Below, one piece after another: positions 10,850 to 26,510 of a DNA stretch of 64,000 bases; positions within the stretch are counted from its first letter, which is position 1; each line of letters begins with the position of its first letter. The DNA is taken from NCBI GenBank assembly GCA_030867875.1, contig JAOWCC010000774.1:78713-142712 (forward strand). Reading direction: 5' to 3'. The stretch comes from Actinernus sp. WN-2022 (taxonomy: Eukaryota > Cnidaria > Anthozoa > Actiniaria > Actinernidae). The notes below the pieces were generated by a model that was given only the letters and a program-made list of their open reading frames with translations, was not told where the DNA came from and searched no databases. A program made the position numbers and the translations under genes.

Positions 10850-13800
10850 AAAGGCGCCTTAGCAAGGTACACTCTTTTTGTGTTAACATGCCTCATCTTG
10901 TGTGGAATTCTCGATTTCCTCAGTTTAAAGCGCTGATAACTGATAGTCTAGGTTTCAATGGTTGTAAAATGACACTTGCTTCCATGTATAGCCTTTCTAT
11001 CCCATAATTTCCTTGTTTGAGATTTGGAATTTTTCGAGATTTTCTACCTTATCACCTTTTTCCAGTTGATCAACTAAAAGTGACATTTTGGGGTGTTTCC
11101 AATGCCCAGGTGCGGCTAAAACGCAGTCAACAGTTGTTCTATAGACAAAGACGGTTCTTTTGCTGCAAACCGCATTAAAATCCATCAAGATGTCGAGCAA
11201 CAGCGGCCAGTTGAAACTGAAACGGTGCACATATTGAGGCATGTCAACACAAAAGGCGCCTTAGCAAGGTACACTCTTTTTGTGTTAACATGCCTCATCT
11301 TGTGTGGAATTCTCGATTTCCTCAGTTTAAAGCGCTGATAACTGATAGTCTAGGTTTCAATGGTTGTAAAATGACACTTGCTTCCATGTATAGCCTTTCT
11401 ATCCCATAATTTCCTTGTTTGAGATTTGGAATTTTTCGAGATTTTCTACCTTATCACCTTTTTCCAGTTGATCAACTAAAAGTGACATTTTGGGGTGTTT
11501 CCAATGCCCAGGTGCGGCTAAAACGCAGTCAACAGTTGTTCTATAGACAAAGACGGTTCTTTTGCTGCAAACCGCATTAAAATCCATCAAGATGTCGAGC
11601 AACAGCGGCCAGTTGAAACTGAAACGGTGCACATATTGAGGCATGTCAACACAAAAGGCGCCTTAGCAAGGTACACTCTTTTTGTGTTAACATGCCTCAT
11701 CTTGTGTGGAATTCTCGATTTCCTCAGTTTAAAGCGCTGATAACTGATAGTCTAGGTTTCAATGGTTGTAAAATGACACTTGCTTCCATGTATAGCCTTT
11801 CTATCCCATAATTTCCTTGTTTGAGATTTGGAATTTTTCGAGATTTTCTACCTTATCACCTTTTTCCAGTTGATCAACTAAAAGTGACATTTTGGGGTGT
11901 TTCCAATGCCCAGGTGCGGCTAAAACGCAGTCAACAGTTGTTCTATAGACAAAGACGGTTCTTTTGCTGCAAACCGCATTAAAATCCATCAAGATGTCGA
12001 GCAACAGCGGCCAGTTGAAACTGAAACGGTGCACATATTGAGGCATGTCAACACAAAAGGCGCCTTAGCAAGGTACACTCTTTTTGTGTTAACATGCCTC
12101 ATCTTGTGTGGAATTCTCGATTTCCTCAGTTTAAAGCGCTGATAACTGATAGTCTAGGTTTCAATGGTTGTAAAATGACACTTGCTTCCATGTATAGCCT
12201 TTCTATCCCATAATTTCCTTGTTTGAGATTTGGAATTTTTCGAGATTTTCTACCTTATCACCTTTTTCCAGTTGATCAACTAAAAGTGACATTTTGGGGT
12301 GTTTCCAATGCCCAGGTGCGGCTAAAACGCAGTCAACAGTTGTTCTATAGAGAAAGACGGTTCTTTTGCTGCAAACCGCATTAAAATCCATCAAGATGTC
12401 GAGCAACAGCGGCCAGTTGAAACTGAAACGGTGCACATATTGAGGCATGTCAACACAAAAGGCGCCTTAGCAAGGTACACTCTTTTTGTGTTAACATGCC
12501 TCATCTTGTGTGGAATTCTCGATTTCCTCAGTTTAAAGCGCTGATAACTGATAGTCTAGGTTTCAATGGTTGTAAAATGACACTTGCTTCCATGTATAGC
12601 CTTTCTATCCCATAATTTCCTTGTTTGAGATTTGGAATTTTTCGAGATTTTCTACCTTATCACCTTTTTCCAGTTGATCAACTAAAAGTGACATTTTGGG
12701 GTGTTTCCAATGCCCAGGTGCGGCTAAAACGCAGTCAGCAGTTGTTCTATAGACAAAGACGGTTCTTTTGCTGCAAACCGCATTAAAATCCATCAAGATG
12801 TCGAGCAACAGCGGCCAGTTGAAACTGAAACGGTGCACATATTGAGGCATGTCAACACAAAAGGCGCCTTAGCAAGGTACACTCTTTTTGTGTTAACATG
12901 CCTCATCTTGTGTGGAATTCTCGATTTCCTCAGTTTAAAGCGCTGATAACTGATAGTCTAGGTTTCAATGGTTGTAAAATGACACTTGCTTCCATGTATA
13001 GCCTTTCTATCCCATAATTTCCTTGTTTGAGATTTGGAATTTTTCGAGATTTTCTACCTTATCACCTTTTTCCAGTTGATCAACTAAAAGTGACATTTTG
13101 GGGTGTTTCCAATGCCCAGGTGCGGCTAAAACGCAGTCAACAGTTGTTCTATAGACAAAGACGGTTCTTTTGCTGCAAACCGCATTAAAATCCATCAAGA
13201 TGTCGAGCAACAGCGGCCAGTTGAAACTGAAACGGTGCACATATTGAGGCATGTCAACACAAAAGGCGCCTTAGCAAGGTACACTCTTTTTGTGTTAACA
13301 TGCCTCATCTTGTGTGGAATTCTCGATTTCCTCAGTTTAAAGCGCTGATAACTGATAGTCTAGGTTTCAATGGTTGTAAAATGACACTTGCTTCCATGTA
13401 TAGCCTTTCTATCCCATAATTTCCTTGTTTGAGATTTGGAATTTTTCGAGATTTTCTACCTTATCACCTTTTTCCAGTTGATCAACTAAAAGTGACATTT
13501 TGGGGTGTTTCCAATGCCCAGGTGCGGCTAAAACGCAGTCAACAGTTGTTCTATAGACAAAGACGGTTCTTTTGCTGCAAACCGCATTAAAATCCATCAA
13601 GATGTCGAGCAACAGCGGCCAGTTGAAACTGAAACGGTGCACATATTGAGGCATGTCAACACAAAAGGCGCCTTAGCAAGGTACACTCTTTTTGTGTTAA
13701 CATGCCTCATCTTGTGTGGAATTCTCGATTTCCTCAGTTTAAAGCGCTGATAACTGATAGTCTAGGTTTCAATGGTTGTAAAATGACACTTGCTTCCATG

Positions 13801-16800
13801 TATAGCCTTTCTATCCCATAATTTCCTTGTTTGAGATTTGGAATTTTTCGAGATTTTCTACCTTATCACCTTTTTCCAGTTGATCAACTAAAAGTGACAT
13901 TTTGGGGTGTTTCCAATGCCCAGGTGCGGCTAAAACGCAGTCAACAGTTGTTCTATAGACAAAGACGGTTCTTTTGCTGCAAACCGCATTAAAATCCATC
14001 AAGATGTCGAGCAACAGCGGCCAGTTGAAACTGAAACGGTGCACATATTGAGGCATGTCAACACAAAAGGCGCCTTAGCAAGGTACACTCTTTTTGTGTT
14101 AACATGCCTCATCTTGTGTGGAATTCTCGATTTCCTCAGTTTAAAGCGCTGATAACTGATAGTCTAGGTTTCAATGGTTGTAAAATGACACTTGCTTCCA
14201 TGTATAGCCTTTCTATCCCATAATTTCCTTGTTTGAGATTTGGAATTTTTCGAGATTTTCTACCTTATCACCTTTTTCCAGTTGATCAACTAAAAGTGAC
14301 ATTTTGGGGTGTTTCCAATGCCCAGGTGCGGCTAAAACGCAGTCAACAGTTGTTCTATAGACAAAGACGGTTCTTTTGCTGCAAACCGCATTAAAATCCA
14401 TCAAGATGTCGAGCAACAGCGGCCAGTTGAAACTGAAACGGTGCACATATTGAGGCATGTCAACACAAAAGGCGCCTTAGCAAGGTACACTCTTTTTGTG
14501 TTAACATGCCTCATCTTGTGTGGAATTCTCGATTTCCTCAGTTTAAAGCGCTGATAACTGATAGTCTAGGTTTCAATGGTTGTAAAATGACACTTGCTTC
14601 CATGTATAGCCTTTCTATCCCATAATTTCCTTGTTTGAGATTTGGAATTTTTCGAGATTTTCTACCTTATCACCTTTTTCCAGTTGATCAACTAAAAGTG
14701 ACATTTTGGGGTGTTTCCAATGCCCAGGTGCGGCTAAAACGCAGTCAACAGTTGTTCTATAGACAAAGACGGTTCTTTTGCTGCAAACCGCATTAAAATC
14801 CATCAAGATGTCGAGCAACAGCGGCCAGTTGAAACTGAAACGGTGCACATATTGAGGCATGTCAACACAAAAGGCGCCTTAGCAAGGTACACTCTTTTTG
14901 TGTTAACATGCCTCATCTTGTGTGGAATTCTCGATTTCCTCAGTTTAAAGCGCTGATAACTGATAGTCTAGGTTTCAATGGTTGTAAAATGACACTTGCT
15001 TCCATGTATAGCCTTTCTATCCCATAATTTCCTTGTTTGAGATTTGGAATTTTTCGAGATTTTCTACCTTATCACCTTTTTCCAGTTGATCAACTAAAAG
15101 TGACATTTTGGGGTGTTTCCAATGCCCAGGTGCGGCTAAAACGCAGTCAACAGTTGTTCTATAGACAAAGACGGTTCTTTTGCTGCAAACCGCATTAAAA
15201 TCCATCAAGATGTCGAGCAACAGCGGCCAGTTGAAACTGAAACGGTGCACATATTGAGGCATGTCAACACAAAAGGCGCCTTAGCAAGGTACACTCTTTT
15301 TGTGTTAACATGCCTCATCTTGTGTGGAATTCTCGATTTCCTCAGTTTAAAGCGCTGATAACTGATAGTCTAGGTTTCAATGGTTGTAAAATGACACTTG
15401 CTTCCATGTATAGCCTTTCTATCCCATAATTTCCTTGTTTGAGATTTGGAATTTTTCGAGATTTTCTACCTTATCACCTTTTTCCAGTTGATCAACTAAA
15501 AGTGACATTTTGGGGTGTTTCCAATGCCCAGGTGCGGCTAAAACGCAGTCAACAGTTGTTCTATAGACAAAGACGGTTCTTTTGCTGCAAACCGCATTAA
15601 AATCCATCAAGATGTCGAGCAACAGCGGCCAGTTGAAACTGAAACGGTGCACATATTGAGGCATGTCAACACAAAAGGCGCCTTAGCAAGGTACACTCTT
15701 TTTGTGTTAACATGCCTCATCTTGTGTGGAATTCTCGATTTCCTCAGTTTAAAGCGCTGATAACTGATAGTCTAGGTTTCAATGGTTGTAAAATGACACT
15801 TGCTTCCATGTATAGCCTTTCTATCCCATAATTTCCTTGTTTGAGATTTGGAATTTTTCGAGATTTTCTACCTTATCACCTTTTTCCAGTTGATCAACTA
15901 AAAGTGACATTTTGGGGTGTTTCCAATGCCCAGGTGCGGCTAAAACGCAGTCAACAGTTGTTCTATAGACAAAGACGGTTCTTTTGCTGCAAACCGCATT
16001 AAAATCCATCAAGATGTCGAGCAACAGCGGCCAGTTGAAACTGAAACGGTGCACATATTGAGGCATGTCAACACAAAAGGCGCCTTAGCAAGGTACACTC
16101 TTTTTGTGTTAACATGCCTCATCTTGTGTGGAATTCTCGATTTCCTCAGTTTAAAGCGCTGATAACTGATAGTCTAGGTTTCAATGGTTGTAAAATGACA
16201 CTTGCTTCCATGTATAGCCTTTCTATCCCATAATTTCCTTGTTTGAGATTTGGAATTTTTCGAGATTTTCTACCTTATCACCTTTTTCCAGTTGATCAAC
16301 TAAAAGTGACATTTTGGGGTGTTTCCAATGCCCAGGTGCGGCTAAAACGCAGTCAACAGTTGTTCTATAGACAAAGACGGTTCTTTTGCTGCAAACCGCA
16401 TTAAAATCCATCAAGATGTCGAGCAACAGCGGCCAGTTGAAACTGAAACGGTGCACATATTGAGGCATGTCAACACAAAAGGCGCCTTAGCAAGGTACAC
16501 TCTTTTTGTGTTAACATGCCTCATCTTGTGTGGAATTCTCGATTTCCTCAGTTTAAAGCGCTGATAACTGATAGTCTAGGTTTCAATGGTTGTAAAATGA
16601 CACTTGCTTCCATGTATAGCCTTTCTATCCCATAATTTCCTTGTTTGAGATTTGGAATTTTTCGAGATTTTCTACCTTATCACCTTTTTCCAGTTGATCA
16701 ACTAAAAGTGACATTTTGGGGTGTTTCCAATGCCCAGGTGCGGCTAAAACGCAGTCAACAGTTGTTCTATAGAGAAAGACGGTTCTTTTGCTGCAAACCG

Positions 16801-19800
16801 CATTAAAATCCATCAAGATGTCGAGCAACAGCGGCCAGTTGAAACTGAAACGGTGCACATATTGAGGCATGTCAACACAAAAGGCGCCTTAGCAAGGTAC
16901 ACTCTTTTTGTGTTAACATGCCTCATCTTGTGTGGAATTCTCGATTTCCTCAGTTTAAAGCGCTGATAACTGATAGTCTAGGTTTCAATGGTTGTAAAAT
17001 GACACTTGCTTCCATGTATAGCCTTTCTATCCCATAATTTCCTTGTTTGAGATTTGGAATTTTTCGAGATTTTCTACCTTATCACCTTTTTCCAGTTGAT
17101 CAACTAAAAGTGACATTTTGGGGTGTTTCCAATGCCCAGGTGCGGCTAAAACGCAGTCAGCAGTTGTTCTATAGACAAAGACGGTTCTTTTGCTGCAAAC
17201 CGCATTAAAATCCATCAAGATGTCGAGCAACAGCGGCCAGTTGAAACTGAAACGGTGCACATATTGAGGCATGTCAACACAAAAGGCGCCTTAGCAAGGT
17301 ACACTCTTTTTGTGTTAACATGCCTCATCTTGTGTGGAATTCTCGATTTCCTCAGTTTAAAGCGCTGATAACTGATAGTCTAGGTTTCAATGGTTGTAAA
17401 ATGACACTTGCTTCCATGTATAGCCTTTCTATCCCATAATTTCCTTGTTTGAGATTTGGAATTTTTCGAGATTTTCTACCTTATCACCTTTTTCCAGTTG
17501 ATCAACTAAAAGTGACATTTTGGGGTGTTTCCAATGCCCAGGTGCGGCTAAAACGCAGTCAACAGTTGTTCTATAGACAAAGACGGTTCTTTTGCTGCAA
17601 ACCGCATTAAAATCCATCAAGATGTCGAGCAACAGCGGCCAGTTGAAACTGAAACGGTGCACATATTGAGGCATGTCAACACAAAAGGCGCCTTAGCAAG
17701 GTACACTCTTTTTGTGTTAACATGCCTCATCTTGTGTGGAATTCTCGATTTCCTCAGTTTAAAGCGCTGATAACTGATAGTCTAGGTTTCAATGGTTGTA
17801 AAATGACACTTGCTTCCATGTATAGCCTTTCTATCCCATAATTTCCTTGTTTGAGATTTGGAATTTTTCGAGATTTTCTACCTTATCACCTTTTTCCAGT
17901 TGATCAACTAAAAGTGACATTTTGGGGTGTTTCCAATGCCCAGGTGCGGCTAAAACGCAGTCAACAGTTGTTCTATAGACAAAGACGGTTCTTTTGCTGC
18001 AAACCGCATTAAAATCCATCAAGATGTCGAGCAACAGCGGCCAGTTGAAACTGAAACGGTGCACATATTGAGGCATGTCAACACAAAAGGCGCCTTAGCA
18101 AGGTACACTCTTTTTGTGTTAACATGCCTCATCTTGTGTGGAATTCTCGATTTCCTCAGTTTAAAGCGCTGATAACTGATAGTCTAGGTTTCAATGGTTG
18201 TAAAATGACACTTGCTTCCATGTATAGCCTTTCTATCCCATAATTTCCTTGTTTGAGATTTGGAATTTTTCGAGATTTTCTACCTTATCACCTTTTTCCA
18301 GTTGATCAACTAAAAGTGACATTTTGGGGTGTTTCCAATGCCCAGGTGCGGCTAAAACGCAGTCAACAGTTGTTCTATAGACAAAGACGGTTCTTTTGCT
18401 GCAAACCGCATTAAAATCCATCAAGATGTCGAGCAACAGCGGCCAGTTGAAACTGAAACGGTGCACATATTGAGGCATGTCAACACAAAAGGCGCCTTAG
18501 CAAGGTACACTCTTTTTGTGTTAACATGCCTCATCTTGTGTGGAATTCTCGATTTCCTCAGTTTAAAGCGCTGATAACTGATAGTCTAGGTTTCAATGGT
18601 TGTAAAATGACACTTGCTTCCATGTATAGCCTTTCTATCCCATAATTTCCTTGTTTGAGATTTGGAATTTTTCGAGATTTTCTACCTTATCACCTTTTTC
18701 CAGTTGATCAACTAAAAGTGACATTTTGGGGTGTTTCCAATGCCCAGGTGCGGCTAAAACGCAGTCAACAGTTGTTCTATAGACAAAGACGGTTCTTTTG
18801 CTGCAAACCGCATTAAAATCCATCAAGATGTCGAGCAACAGCGGCCAGTTGAAACTGAAACGGTGCACATATTGAGGCATGTCAACACAAAAGGCGCCTT
18901 AGCAAGGTACACTCTTTTTGTGTTAACATGCCTCATCTTGTGTGGAATTCTCGATTTCCTCAGTTTAAAGCGCTGATAACTGATAGTCTAGGTTTCAATG
19001 GTTGTAAAATGACACTTGCTTCCATGTATAGCCTTTCTATCCCATAATTTCCTTGTTTGAGATTTGGAATTTTTCGAGATTTTCTACCTTATCACCTTTT
19101 TCCAGTTGATCAACTAAAAGTGACATTTTGGGGTGTTTCCAATGCCCAGGTGCGGCTAAAACGCAGTCAACAGTTGTTCTATAGACAAAGACGGTTCTTT
19201 TGCTGCAAACCGCATTAAAATCCATCAAGATGTCGAGCAACAGCGGCCAGTTGAAACTGAAACGGTGCACATATTGAGGCATGTCAACACAAAAGGCGCC
19301 TTAGCAAGGTACACTCTTTTTGTGTTAACATGCCTCATCTTGTGTGGAATTCTCGATTTCCTCAGTTTAAAGCGCTGATAACTGATAGTCTAGGTTTCAA
19401 TGGTTGTAAAATGACACTTGCTTCCATGTATAGCCTTTCTATCCCATAATTTCCTTGTTTGAGATTTGGAATTTTTCGAGATTTTCTACCTTATCACCTT
19501 TTTCCAGTTGATCAACTAAAAGTGACATTTTGGGGTGTTTCCAATGCCCAGGTGCGGCTAAAACGCAGTCAGCAGTTGTTCTATAGACAAAGACGGTTCT
19601 TTTGCTGCAAACCGCATTAAAATCCATCAAGATGTCGAGCAACAGCGGCCAGTTGAAACTGAAACGGTGCACATATTGAGGCATGTCAACACAAAAGGCG
19701 CCTTAGCAAGGTACACTCTTTTTGTGTTAACATGCCTCATCTTGTGTGGAATTCTCGATTTCCTCAGTTTAAAGCGCTGATAACTGATAGTCTAGGTTTC

Positions 19801-22800
19801 AATGGTTGTAAAATGACACTTGCTTCCATGTATAGCCTTTCTATCCCATAATTTCCTTGTTTGAGATTTGGAATTTTTCGAGATTTTCTACCTTATCACC
19901 TTTTTCCAGTTGATCAACTAAAAGTGACATTTTGGGGTGTTTCCAATGCCCAGGTGCGGCTAAAACGCAGTCAACAGTTGTTCTATAGACAAAGACGGTT
20001 CTTTTGCTGCAAACCGCATTAAAATCCATCAAGATGTCGAGCAACAGCGGCCAGTTGAAACTGAAACGGTGCACATATTGAGGCATGTCAACACAAAAGG
20101 CGCCTTAGCAAGGTACACTCTTTTTGTGTTAACATGCCTCATCTTGTGTGGAATTCTCGATTTCCTCAGTTTAAAGCGCTGATAACTGATAGTCTAGGTT
20201 TCAATGGTTGTAAAATGACACTTGCTTCCATGTATAGCCTTTCTATCCCATAATTTCCTTGTTTGAGATTTGGAATTTTTCGAGATTTTCTACCTTATCA
20301 CCTTTTTCCAGTTGATCAACTAAAAGTGACATTTTGGGGTGTTTCCAATGCCCAGGTGCGGCTAAAACGCAGTCAACAGTTGTTCTATAGACAAAGACGG
20401 TTCTTTTGCTGCAAACCGCATTAAAATCCATCAAGATGTCGAGCAACAGCGGCCAGTTGAAACTGAAACGGTGCACATATTGAGGCATGTCAACACAAAA
20501 GGCGCCTTAGCAAGGTACACTCTTTTTGTGTTAACATGCCTCATCTTGTGTGGAATTCTCGATTTCCTCAGTTTAAAGCGCTGATAACTGATAGTCTAGG
20601 TTTCAATGGTTGTAAAATGACACTTGCTTCCATGTATAGCCTTTCTATCCCATAATTTCCTTGTTTGAGATTTGGAATTTTTCGAGATTTTCTACCTTAT
20701 CACCTTTTTCCAGTTGATCAACTAAAAGTGACATTTTGGGGTGTTTCCAATGCCCAGGTGCGGCTAAAACGCAGTCAACAGTTGTTCTATAGACAAAGAC
20801 GGTTCTTTTGCTGCAAACCGCATTAAAATCCATCAAGATGTCGAGCAACAGCGGCCAGTTGAAACTGAAACGGTGCACATATTGAGGCATGTCAACACAA
20901 AAGGCGCCTTAGCAAGGTACACTCTTTTTGTGTTAACATGCCTCATCTTGTGTGGAATTCTCGATTTCCTCAGTTTAAAGCGCTGATAACTGATAGTCTA
21001 GGTTTCAATGGTTGTAAAATGACACTTGCTTCCATGTATAGCCTTTCTATCCCATAATTTCCTTGTTTGAGATTTGGAATTTTTCGAGATTTTCTACCTT
21101 ATCACCTTTTTCCAGTTGATCAACTAAAAGTGACATTTTGGGGTGTTTCCAATGCCCAGGTGCGGCTAAAACGCAGTCAACAGTTGTTCTATAGACAAAG
21201 ACGGTTCTTTTGCTGCAAACCGCATTAAAATCCATCAAGATGTCGAGCAACAGCGGCCAGTTGAAACTGAAACGGTGCACATATTGAGGCATGTCAACAC
21301 AAAAGGCGCCTTAGCAAGGTACACTCTTTTTGTGTTAACATGCCTCATCTTGTGTGGAATTCTCGATTTCCTCAGTTTAAAGCGCTGATAACTGATAGTC
21401 TAGGTTTCAATGGTTGTAAAATGACACTTGCTTCCATGTATAGCCTTTCTATCCCATAATTTCCTTGTTTGAGATTTGGAATTTTTCGAGATTTTCTACC
21501 TTATCACCTTTTTCCAGTTGATCAACTAAAAGTGACATTTTGGGGTGTTTCCAATGCCCAGGTGCGGCTAAAACGCAGTCAACAGTTGTTCTATAGACAA
21601 AGACGGTTCTTTTGCTGCAAACCGCATTAAAATCCATCAAGATGTCGAGCAACAGCGGCCAGTTGAAACTGAAACGGTGCACATATTGAGGCATGTCAAC
21701 ACAAAAGGCGCCTTAGCAAGGTACACTCTTTTTGTGTTAACATGCCTCATCTTGTGTGGAATTCTCGATTTCCTCAGTTTAAAGCGCTGATAACTGATAG
21801 TCTAGGTTTCAATGGTTGTAAAATGACACTTGCTTCCATGTATAGCCTTTCTATCCCATAATTTCCTTGTTTGAGATTTGGAATTTTTCGAGATTTTCTA
21901 CCTTATCACCTTTTTCCAGTTGATCAACTAAAAGTGACATTTTGGGGTGTTTCCAATGCCCAGGTGCGGCTAAAACGCAGTCAACAGTTGTTCTATAGAC
22001 AAAGACGGTTCTTTTGCTGCAAACCGCATTAAAATCCATCAAGATGTCGAGCAACAGCGGCCAGTTGAAACTGAAACGGTGCACATATTGAGGCATGTCA
22101 ACACAAAAGGCGCCTTAGCAAGGTACACTCTTTTTGTGTTAACATGCCTCATCTTGTGTGGAATTCTCGATTTCCTCAGTTTAAAGCGCTGATAACTGAT
22201 AGTCTAGGTTTCAATGGTTGTAAAATGACACTTGCTTCCATGTATAGCCTTTCTATCCCATAATTTCCTTGTTTGAGATTTGGAATTTTTCGAGATTTTC
22301 TACCTTATCACCTTTTTCCAGTTGATCAACTAAAAGTGACATTTTGGGGTGTTTCCAATGCCCAGGTGCGGCTAAAACGCAGTCAACAGTTGTTCTATAG
22401 ACAAAGACGGTTCTTTTGCTGCAAACCGCATTAAAATCCATCAAGATGTCGAGCAACAGCGGCCAGTTGAAACTGAAACGGTGCACATATTGAGGCATGT
22501 CAACACAAAAGGCGCCTTAGCAAGGTACACTCTTTTTGTGTTAACATGCCTCATCTTGTGTGGAATTCTCGATTTCCTCAGTTTAAAGCGCTGATAACTG
22601 ATAGTCTAGGTTTCAATGGTTGTAAAATGACACTTGCTTCCATGTATAGCCTTTCTATCCCATAATTTCCTTGTTTGAGATTTGGAATTTTTCGAGATTT
22701 TCTACCTTATCACCTTTTTCCAGTTGATCAACTAAAAGTGACATTTTGGGGTGTTTCCAATGCCCAGGTGCGGCTAAAACGCAGTCAACAGTTGTTCTAT

Positions 22801-25800
22801 AGACAAAGACGGTTCTTTTGCTGCAAACCGCATTAAAATCCATCAAGATGTCGAGCAACAGCGGCCAGTTGAAACTGAAACGGTGCACATATTGAGGCAT
22901 GTCAACACAAAAGGCGCCTTAGCAAGGTACACTCTTTTTGTGTTAACATGCCTCATCTTGTGTGGAATTCTCGATTTCCTCAGTTTAAAGCGCTGATAAC
23001 TGATAGTCTAGGTTTCAATGGTTGTAAAATGACACTTGCTTCCATGTATAGCCTTTCTATCCCATAATTTCCTTGTTTGAGATTTGGAATTTTTCGAGAT
23101 TTTCTACCTTATCACCTTTTTCCAGTTGATCAACTAAAAGTGACATTTTGGGGTGTTTCCAATGCCCAGGTGCGGCTAAAACGCAGTCAACAGTTGTTCT
23201 ATAGACAAAGACGGTTCTTTTGCTGCAAACCGCATTAAAATCCATCAAGATGTCGAGCAACAGCGGCCAGTTGAAACTGAAACGGTGCACATATTGAGGC
23301 ATGTCAACACAAAAGGCGCCTTAGCAAGGTACACTCTTTTTGTGTTAACATGCCTCATCTTGTGTGGAATTCTCGATTTCCTCAGTTTAAAGCGCTGATA
23401 ACTGATAGTCTAGGTTTCAATGGTTGTAAAATGACACTTGCTTCCATGTATAGCCTTTCTATCCCATAATTTCCTTGTTTGAGATTTGGAATTTTTCGAG
23501 ATTTTCTACCTTATCACCTTTTTCCAGTTGATCAACTAAAAGTGACATTTTGGGGTGTTTCCAATGCCCAGGTGCGGCTAAAACGCAGTCAACAGTTGTT
23601 CTATAGACAAAGACGGTTCTTTTGCTGCAAACCGCATTAAAATCCATCAAGATGTCGAGCAACAGCGGCCAGTTGAAACTGAAACGGTGCACATATTGAG
23701 GCATGTCAACACAAAAGGCGCCTTAGCAAGGTACACTCTTTTTGTGTTAACATGCCTCATCTTGTGTGGAATTCTCGATTTCCTCAGTTTAAAGCGCTGA
23801 TAACTGATAGTCTAGGTTTCAATGGTTGTAAAATGACACTTGCTTCCATGTATAGCCTTTCTATCCCATAATTTCCTTGTTTGAGATTTGGAATTTTTCG
23901 AGATTTTCTACCTTATCACCTTTTTCCAGTTGATCAACTAAAAGTGACATTTTGGGGTGTTTCCAATGCCCAGGTGCGGCTAAAACGCAGTCAACAGTTG
24001 TTCTATAGACAAAGACGGTTCTTTTGCTGCAAACCGCATTAAAATCCATCAAGATGTCGAGCAACAGCGGCCAGTTGAAACTGAAACGGTGCACATATTG
24101 AGGCATGTCAACACAAAAGGCGCCTTAGCAAGGTACACTCTTTTTGTGTTAACATGCCTCATCTTGTGTGGAATTCTCGATTTCCTCAGTTTAAAGCGCT
24201 GATAACTGATAGTCTAGGTTTCAATGGTTGTAAAATGACACTTGCTTCCATGTATAGCCTTTCTATCCCATAATTTCCTTGTTTGAGATTTGGAATTTTT
24301 CGAGATTTTCTACCTTATCACCTTTTTCCAGTTGATCAACTAAAAGTGACATTTTGGGGTGTTTCCAATGCCCAGGTGCGGCTAAAACGCAGTCAACAGT
24401 TGTTCTATAGACAAAGACGGTTCTTTTGCTGCAAACCGCATTAAAATCCATCAAGATGTCGAGCAACAGCGGCCAGTTGAAACTGAAACGGTGCACATAT
24501 TGAGGCATGTCAACACAAAAGGCGCCTTAGCAAGGTACACTCTTTTTGTGTTAACATGCCTCATCTTGTGTGGAATTCTCGATTTCCTCAGTTTAAAGCG
24601 CTGATAACTGATAGTCTAGGTTTCAATGGTTGTAAAATGACACTTGCTTCCATGTATAGCCTTTCTATCCCATAATTTCCTTGTTTGAGATTTGGAATTT
24701 TTCGAGATTTTCTACCTTATCACCTTTTTCCAGTTGATCAACTAAAAGTGACATTTTGGGGTGTTTCCAATGCCCAGGTGCGGCTAAAACGCAGTCAACA
24801 GTTGTTCTATAGACAAAGACGGTTCTTTTGCTGCAAACCGCATTAAAATCCATCAAGATGTCGAGCAACAGCGGCCAGTTGAAACTGAAACGGTGCACAT
24901 ATTGAGGCATGTCAACACAAAAGGCGCCTTAGCAAGGTACACTCTTTTTGTGTTAACATGCCTCATCTTGTGTGGAATTCTCGATTTCCTCAGTTTAAAG
25001 CGCTGATAACTGATAGTCTAGGTTTCAATGGTTGTAAAATGACACTTGCTTCCATGTATAGCCTTTCTATCCCATAATTTCCTTGTTTGAGATTTGGAAT
25101 TTTTCGAGATTTTCTACCTTATCACCTTTTTCCAGTTGATCAACTAAAAGTGACATTTTGGGGTGTTTCCAATGCCCAGGTGCGGCTAAAACGCAGTCAG
25201 CAGTTGTTCTATAGACAAAGACGGTTCTTTTGCTGCAAACCGCATTAAAATCCATCAAGATGTCGAGCAACAGCGGCCAGTTGAAACTGAAACGGTGCAC
25301 ATATTGAGGCATGTCAACACAAAAGGCGCCTTAGCAAGGTACACTCTTTTTGTGTTAACATGCCTCATCTTGTGTGGAATTCTCGATTTCCTCAGTTTAA
25401 AGCGCTGATAACTGATAGTCTAGGTTTCAATGGTTGTAAAATGACACTTGCTTCCATGTATAGCCTTTCTATCCCATAATTTCCTTGTTTGAGATTTGGA
25501 ATTTTTCGAGATTTTCTACCTTATCACCTTTTTCCAGTTGATCAACTAAAAGTGACATTTTGGGGTGTTTCCAATGCCCAGGTGCGGCTAAAACGCAGTC
25601 AACAGTTGTTCTATAGACAAAGACGGTTCTTTTGCTGCAAACCGCATTAAAATCCATCAAGATGTCGAGCAACAGCGGCCAGTTGAAACTGAAACGGTGC
25701 ACATATTGAGGCATGTCAACACAAAAGGCGCCTTAGCAAGGTACACTCTTTTTGTGTTAACATGCCTCATCTTGTGTGGAATTCTCGATTTCCTCAGTTT

Positions 25801-26109
25801 AAAGCGCTGATAACTGATAGTCTAGGTTTCAATGGTTGTAAAATGACACTTGCTTCCATGTATAGCCTTTCTATCCCATAATTTCCTTGTTTGAGATTTG
25901 GAATTTTTCGAGATTTTCTACCTTATCACCTTTTTCCAGTTGATCAACTAAAAGTGACATTTTGGGGTGTTTCCAATGCCCAGGTGCGGCTAAAACGCAG
26001 TCAACAGTTGTTCTATAGACAAAGACGGTTCTTTTGCTGCAAACCGCATTAAAATCCATCAAGATGTCGAGCAACAGCGGCCAGTTGAAACTGAAACGGT
26101 GCACATATT

Positions 26110-26510
26110 GAGGCATGTCAACACAAAAGGCGCCTTAGCAAGGTACACTCTTTTTGTGTTAACATGCCTCATCTTGTGTGGAATTCTCGATTTCCTCAGT
26201 TTAAAGCGCTGATAACTGATAGTCTAGGTTTCAATGGTTGTAAAATGACACTTGCTTCCATGTATAGCCTTTCTATCCCATAATTTCCTTGTTTGAGATT
26301 TGGAATTTTTCGAGATTTTCTACCTTATCACCTTTTTCCAGTTGATCAACTAAAAGTGACATTTTGGGGTGTTTCCAATGCCCAGGTGCGGCTAAAACGC
26401 AGTCAACAGTTGTTCTTAGACAAAGACGGTTCTTTTGCTGCAAACCGCATTAAAATCCATCAAGATGTCGAGCAACAGCGGCCAGTTGAAACTGAAACGG
26501 TGCACATATT
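26110..26510. repeat. 401-bp unit with a single-base deletion
   Basis: Near 26415 this unit reads TTCTTAGAC where others read TTCTATAGAC. The deletion removes the minus-strand 81-codon frame from this unit and opens a plus-strand frame of 106 codons (26293-26613) by chance. It is the only unit of this length and serves as a unique marker inside the array. Confidence 0.85.
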
